Below, one piece after another: positions 5,798 through 8,646 of a stretch of DNA of 8,646 bases (position 1 is its first letter; the number at the start of each line of letters is the position of its first letter). The notes under the pieces were generated by a model that worked only from the letters and a program-made list of their open reading frames with translations, ran no database searches and was not told the DNA's origin. Made by a program: the position numbers and the translations under genes. Source of the DNA: Victivallales bacterium (lineage in GTDB: Bacteria > Verrucomicrobiota > Lentisphaeria > Victivallales > UBA1829); NCBI GenBank assembly GCA_016285335.1, contig JAEEQO010000127.1, positions 1 to 8,646 on the forward strand. Reading direction: 5' to 3'.

Positions 5798-8542
5798 ATG
5801 TCGTTCCGTTCCTTCCGAAAACTCGCCGCCGCGGCAGCCGTCTGCTGCGCTGCCGCTCCGCTCCGGACATCAGCCGCTCTCGTCACGTCCGACGACAGCA
5901 AACTGCCACAGGGCTTATACATTCCAATCGTCACGCTCGCGGACAACCGGAATGCCTCGACGCTTCAGATCATCGTGGACGACGCGGACTACGAATGCGT
6001 GAAGGAAGCCGCCGCAATGTTCTGTTCCGACCTGAAGGCGGTCACCGGACGCGAAGACGCCGCCGTACTCGGAAACGCGATCGAACCGGGCAGGATGAAG
6101 AAGGACATCGTCATCGCGGGCACGCTCGGACACAGCCCGCTGATCGACAAACTCGTCACGGAATACGGAATCGACGTCTCCGGGATCAGGGGCAAGTGGG
6201 AACACACGCTCTACACGGCGAAAGGCAAAAGGAACGACAGCCTGACCAGGTCGATTGATGCGAACAATGCGCTCATCATCATCGGCAGCGACCGCCGCGC
6301 CACTGCCTTCGGCCTCATGAAGCTTTCCGAAGACTGCGGCATGTCCCCGTGGAACTGGTGGGCGGACGTCCCCCCGCGCCATGCCGACACGCTCTGGTTC
6401 GCCGGTCCGTACAACAATAGTACCGATTTCGGACAATTCATCGACGCCCCGAAGGTGAAATACCGCGGCATCTTCATCAACGACGAGGACTGGGCGCTTC
6501 ACGAGTGGGCGAAGAACAACTTCGAGAAGGACGGATTCAAGCGCATCGGCCCCAAGACCAACGAAAAGATCTTCGAGCTCTTGCTCCGTCTCCGCATGAA
6601 CTATTTCTGGCCCGCCATGCACGACGTCAGCGTCGAGTTCGGCGCGGTCCCGGAGAACCCGATCCTCGCCGACAAGTACGGCATCGTGATGGGCGCGAGC
6701 CACTGCGAGCCCATGCTCCGCAACAACTGCCACTGGAAGAAAGAGGACGGCGCGTGGAACTACACCACGAACCAGGCGAAGATCGATTCCTACTGGAAGG
6801 AAAGCGTGGACCAGCGCGGCGACAAGGAGGCCGTCTGGACGCTCGGCATCCGCGGCATCCACGACTCCGCCATGCAGGGCGCAAACACGATGGACGAAAA
6901 GAAGGCGCTCGTCTCCAAGGCCATCAAGAACCAGCGCGCCATGCTCGACGCGGGCGTAAGCAAGGAATGGGGCCCCGTCTCCCAGTGCTTCGTGCCGTAC
7001 AAGGAAGTCCTCTCCATCTACGACGCCGGACTTGAGGTCCCGGACGACGTCACGCTCGTCTGGGTCGACGACAACTACGGCTACATCCGCCGCCTGAGCA
7101 ACCCCGAGGAACAGAAGCGCTCCGGCGGCTCCGGCGTGTACTATCACATCTCCTATTACGGCGGGCCGCACTCCTACTGCGAGCTGAACACCACCCCGCC
7201 AGCGCTCATGCAGCTGGAACTCCGCAAGGCGTGGGACAACAACGCCCGCGACCTGTGGGTATTGAACGTCGGCGACCTGAAGCTTATGGAGGTCGGCGTG
7301 GACTATTTCGCCCGCCTCGCCTGGGATCCGACCAGGACGAACAAGGCACTCTCACTCCGGGACGGCATAATCCCGGAGGCGCCCCTGGGCAAAACGGGCG
7401 AGTATTACGTTGAAATCGACCAACTGGACCAGGGTGCTTTTCTGGCCGATTTCGTAAAAAGGAATTTCGCAAAAGACGCATCGAATTCGTACCGGACGGA
7501 AAAAGCCGATGCGATCTGGACGCTCATGGATTATTTCCAGCTCGGGGCGTTCCGCAAGCCCGAGGAAATGTCCCAAGCATGGGTGCTTGACCTCCGCGAC
7601 GACCAGATCGAGCCACTGAAGAAACAGTATGAGACCCTGATCTCCGAGGCGAAAAACGCCGAACGGCAGATGGACACGCCGGAGCTGGCCGACGCGTGGT
7701 TCGAGATCGCCGGATATCAGGCGCAGTACCTCGGCAATGCCGGACTCATCTTCCTCGCCTGCCGCGAAGCCGCGAAGCAGAACAAGGACCTCCGCGCTGC
7801 TGCCGAACCGTACATTCAGGCCATTGACGCGAACCGCGAACGCTTCGGCAAGCTGCACGACGGCAAATGGGCGGGATTCCTCCCCGACACCGTCCGCAAC
7901 CGCACGACCAACAACGAATGGTGGACGCACATGCAGTGGCCCTGGAACGACCGCCGCGGATGGCACTTCGGAAACACCGATCACAAGAAAGGCTGGTCCG
8001 ACGACCTCATCCAGTACATCGCAAAAGACAGCAACAATGACCGGTCGTTTGCGAACCCGAAGCCGCATTGGGCGATGTTCCGCGGCATGGAAAGACCGTT
8101 CGAAACCCAGGCGGGAACCGCGTGGAACGCGGACGGCGGCGAAACGGCGTCATATTCTCTCCCAAGCTGGGCGCTCGTTCCCGCATCCCCGGACGTCTCC
8201 TTCGACGAAAAGGACGAAAATGCCCCCGGCCTTGAGTTCGCGTTCGAAACCGAAAAGTCCGAGGCAAACGCCCTGATCGACTTCATCCCGTCCTACGCGC
8301 TCTACCCGGGCAGGCAGACCCGCGTGTCCGTCTGGCTCAACGGCGAATTCCTCCAGACCGTCTCCGTGCCGAACTCCGACAGTCTGAAGGAGGAAAACGG
8401 CCCGCGCAGCACGCTGATCCTCGACAACTTTGCACGCGTCGTCGTCCCGCTGAAGGGCCTCAAGCAGGGCGAAAACACGTTCACGATCCGCGCGGTCGAT
8501 CCCGGCGTCTCCATCCGCGCCGTCTACCTGCCGAAGAAATAA
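5798..8542 (+). CDS. secreted GH115 family alpha-glucuronidase
   Basis: The 914-residue product matches glycoside hydrolase family 115, enzymes that remove (4-O-methyl)-alpha-1,2-glucuronic acid side groups from glucuronoxylan. Residues 1-26 are a signal peptide: basic RSFRK, an Ala/Cys-rich core, and a likely cut after TSA (26) or TSAA (27). An N-terminal domain (about 38-180) precedes the barrel (about 190-530). Conserved segments include PWNWWADVPP (184-193), YRGIFINDEDW (222-232), MNYFWPAMH (267-275), ASHCEPMLRNN (300-310), GIRGIHD (350-356), WVDDNYGYIRR (422-432) and YHISYYGGPHSYCELNTTPP (449-468). A helical region follows, and a beta-rich C-terminal domain (about 745-912) closes with DNFARVVVPL and GENTFTIRAVDPG, as in the family's C-terminal domain. 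Length is normal (about 800-1000). The segment SYCELNTT lacks the tryptophan I expect in many relatives (SYxWLNTT-like). Lack of lipobox suggests a periplasmic or secreted enzyme. Substrate is inferred from family; GH115 also has members active on arabinogalactan-type glucuronides. Confidence 0.93.
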   Translation: MSFRSFRKLAAAAAVCCAAAPLRTSAALVTSDDSKLPQGLYIPIVTLADNRNASTLQIIVDDADYECVKEAAAMFCSDLKAVTGREDAAVLGNAIEPGRMKKDIVIAGTLGHSPLIDKLVTEYGIDVSGIRGKWEHTLYTAKGKRNDSLTRSIDANNALIIIGSDRRATAFGLMKLSEDCGMSPWNWWADVPPRHADTLWFAGPYNNSTDFGQFIDAPKVKYRGIFINDEDWALHEWAKNNFEKDGFKRIGPKTNEKIFELLLRLRMNYFWPAMHDVSVEFGAVPENPILADKYGIVMGASHCEPMLRNNCHWKKEDGAWNYTTNQAKIDSYWKESVDQRGDKEAVWTLGIRGIHDSAMQGANTMDEKKALVSKAIKNQRAMLDAGVSKEWGPVSQCFVPYKEVLSIYDAGLEVPDDVTLVWVDDNYGYIRRLSNPEEQKRSGGSGVYYHISYYGGPHSYCELNTTPPALMQLELRKAWDNNARDLWVLNVGDLKLMEVGVDYFARLAWDPTRTNKALSLRDGIIPEAPLGKTGEYYVEIDQLDQGAFLADFVKRNFAKDASNSYRTEKADAIWTLMDYFQLGAFRKPEEMSQAWVLDLRDDQIEPLKKQYETLISEAKNAERQMDTPELADAWFEIAGYQAQYLGNAGLIFLACREAAKQNKDLRAAAEPYIQAIDANRERFGKLHDGKWAGFLPDTVRNRTTNNEWWTHMQWPWNDRRGWHFGNTDHKKGWSDDLIQYIAKDSNNDRSFANPKPHWAMFRGMERPFETQAGTAWNADGGETASYSLPSWALVPASPDVSFDEKDENAPGLEFAFETEKSEANALIDFIPSYALYPGRQTRVSVWLNGEFLQTVSVPNSDSLKEENGPRSTLILDNFARVVVPLKGLKQGENTFTIRAVDPGVSIRAVYLPKK

Positions 8543-8562
8543 ACAATCACATAATTAATCCC

Positions 8563-8608
8563 GCCGGTGTCTGTGTGCAGAGCAGGCATCGGCTTTTTTT
8601 GTTTTTTT
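8563..8608 (+). terminator. intrinsic terminator after the GH115 gene
   Basis: Arms 8563-8573 (GCCGGTGTCTG) and 8583-8593 (CAGGCATCGGC) pair over 11 bp with two G-U wobbles and a 9-nt loop. The stem is followed at once by seven T, one G and seven more T. It begins 20 bp after the stop codon. This ends a single-gene transcript and separates GH115 from whatever follows. Confidence 0.93.
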
Positions 8609-8621
8609 CAACGGTTTTCAC

Positions 8622-8646
8622 TTGAAATAATCCAACGTCAGGTTTA
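8622..8646 (+). promoter_or_regulatory. possible -35 region of a promoter cut by the right edge
   Basis: TTGAAA (8622-8627) is the same hexamer used by the pseudopilin promoter. Counting 17 bp places a -10 box at 8645, where the window ends with TA. Only half of the element is visible, so this is a suggestion. Confidence 0.25.

Noticed and set aside
5915..7171. 418-residue minus-strand frame within the GH115 gene
   Set aside because: It is a Val/Asp/Arg-rich antisense product overlapping conserved GH115 motifs; no start signals were seen.
1..8646. CRISPR arrays, tRNA/rRNA genes, transposases or attachment sites
   Set aside because: I looked for regularly spaced repeats, tRNA-like cloverleaf segments, transposase motifs and terminal inverted repeats and saw none; the window reads as ordinary chromosomal genes.

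Overview
The window is a GC-rich bacterial chromosomal segment. It holds five protein-coding genes (one cut by the left edge), three promoter-like regions, two good intrinsic terminators and one possible Rho-type tract. The best taxonomic guess is the PVC superphylum, most likely a Lentisphaerota/Victivallales-type bacterium. Two features support this: a type IV-like pseudopilin with an FTLIELL leader that lacks the usual glycine before the cleavage site plus a C-terminal H-Xn-DG motif, and an adjacent secreted family GH115 alpha-glucuronidase. The assignment rests on protein style alone; no rRNA or tRNA gene is present to confirm it.

Layout. Positions 1-1008 (+) are the C-terminal part of a tetratricopeptide-repeat protein. 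A pyrimidine-rich gap with short direct repeats (about 1016-1115) and a promoter-like element (1169-1202) follow. Next comes ptsH-ptsI (1241-3372, +), overlapping by 4 bp and encoding the cytoplasmic phosphocarrier HPr and Enzyme I. A ten-helix EamA/DMT-type membrane transporter (3428-4318, +) starts 55 bp later and may share the transcript. A convergent gap (4319-4547) carries a strong hairpin followed by a T-run on the minus strand. The pseudopilin (4548-5405, -) and the GH115 enzyme (5798-8542, +) are transcribed divergently from a 392-bp region with one clear sigma70-like promoter for each. An intrinsic terminator (8563-8608) closes the GH115 gene, and a possible promoter -35 box for the next gene lies at the right edge.

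How the parts may work together. PtsI and PtsH form the PEP-to-HPr phosphorelay. No Enzyme II is present here, so the relay serves sugar permeases encoded elsewhere or has a regulatory role. HPr keeps both the phosphorylatable histidine and the serine targeted by HPr kinase in other bacteria. The second unit pairs an exported glucuronoxylan-debranching enzyme with a pseudopilin that probably sits in the cell envelope, which points to plant-polysaccharide use. Whether the pseudopilin helps secrete, anchor or feed the enzyme cannot be decided from sequence. I see no wholly unfamiliar system. The least explained items are the pseudopilin-GH115 pairing, the variant pseudopilin motifs, and a near-identical 20-nt leader shared by ptsH and the pseudopilin gene.
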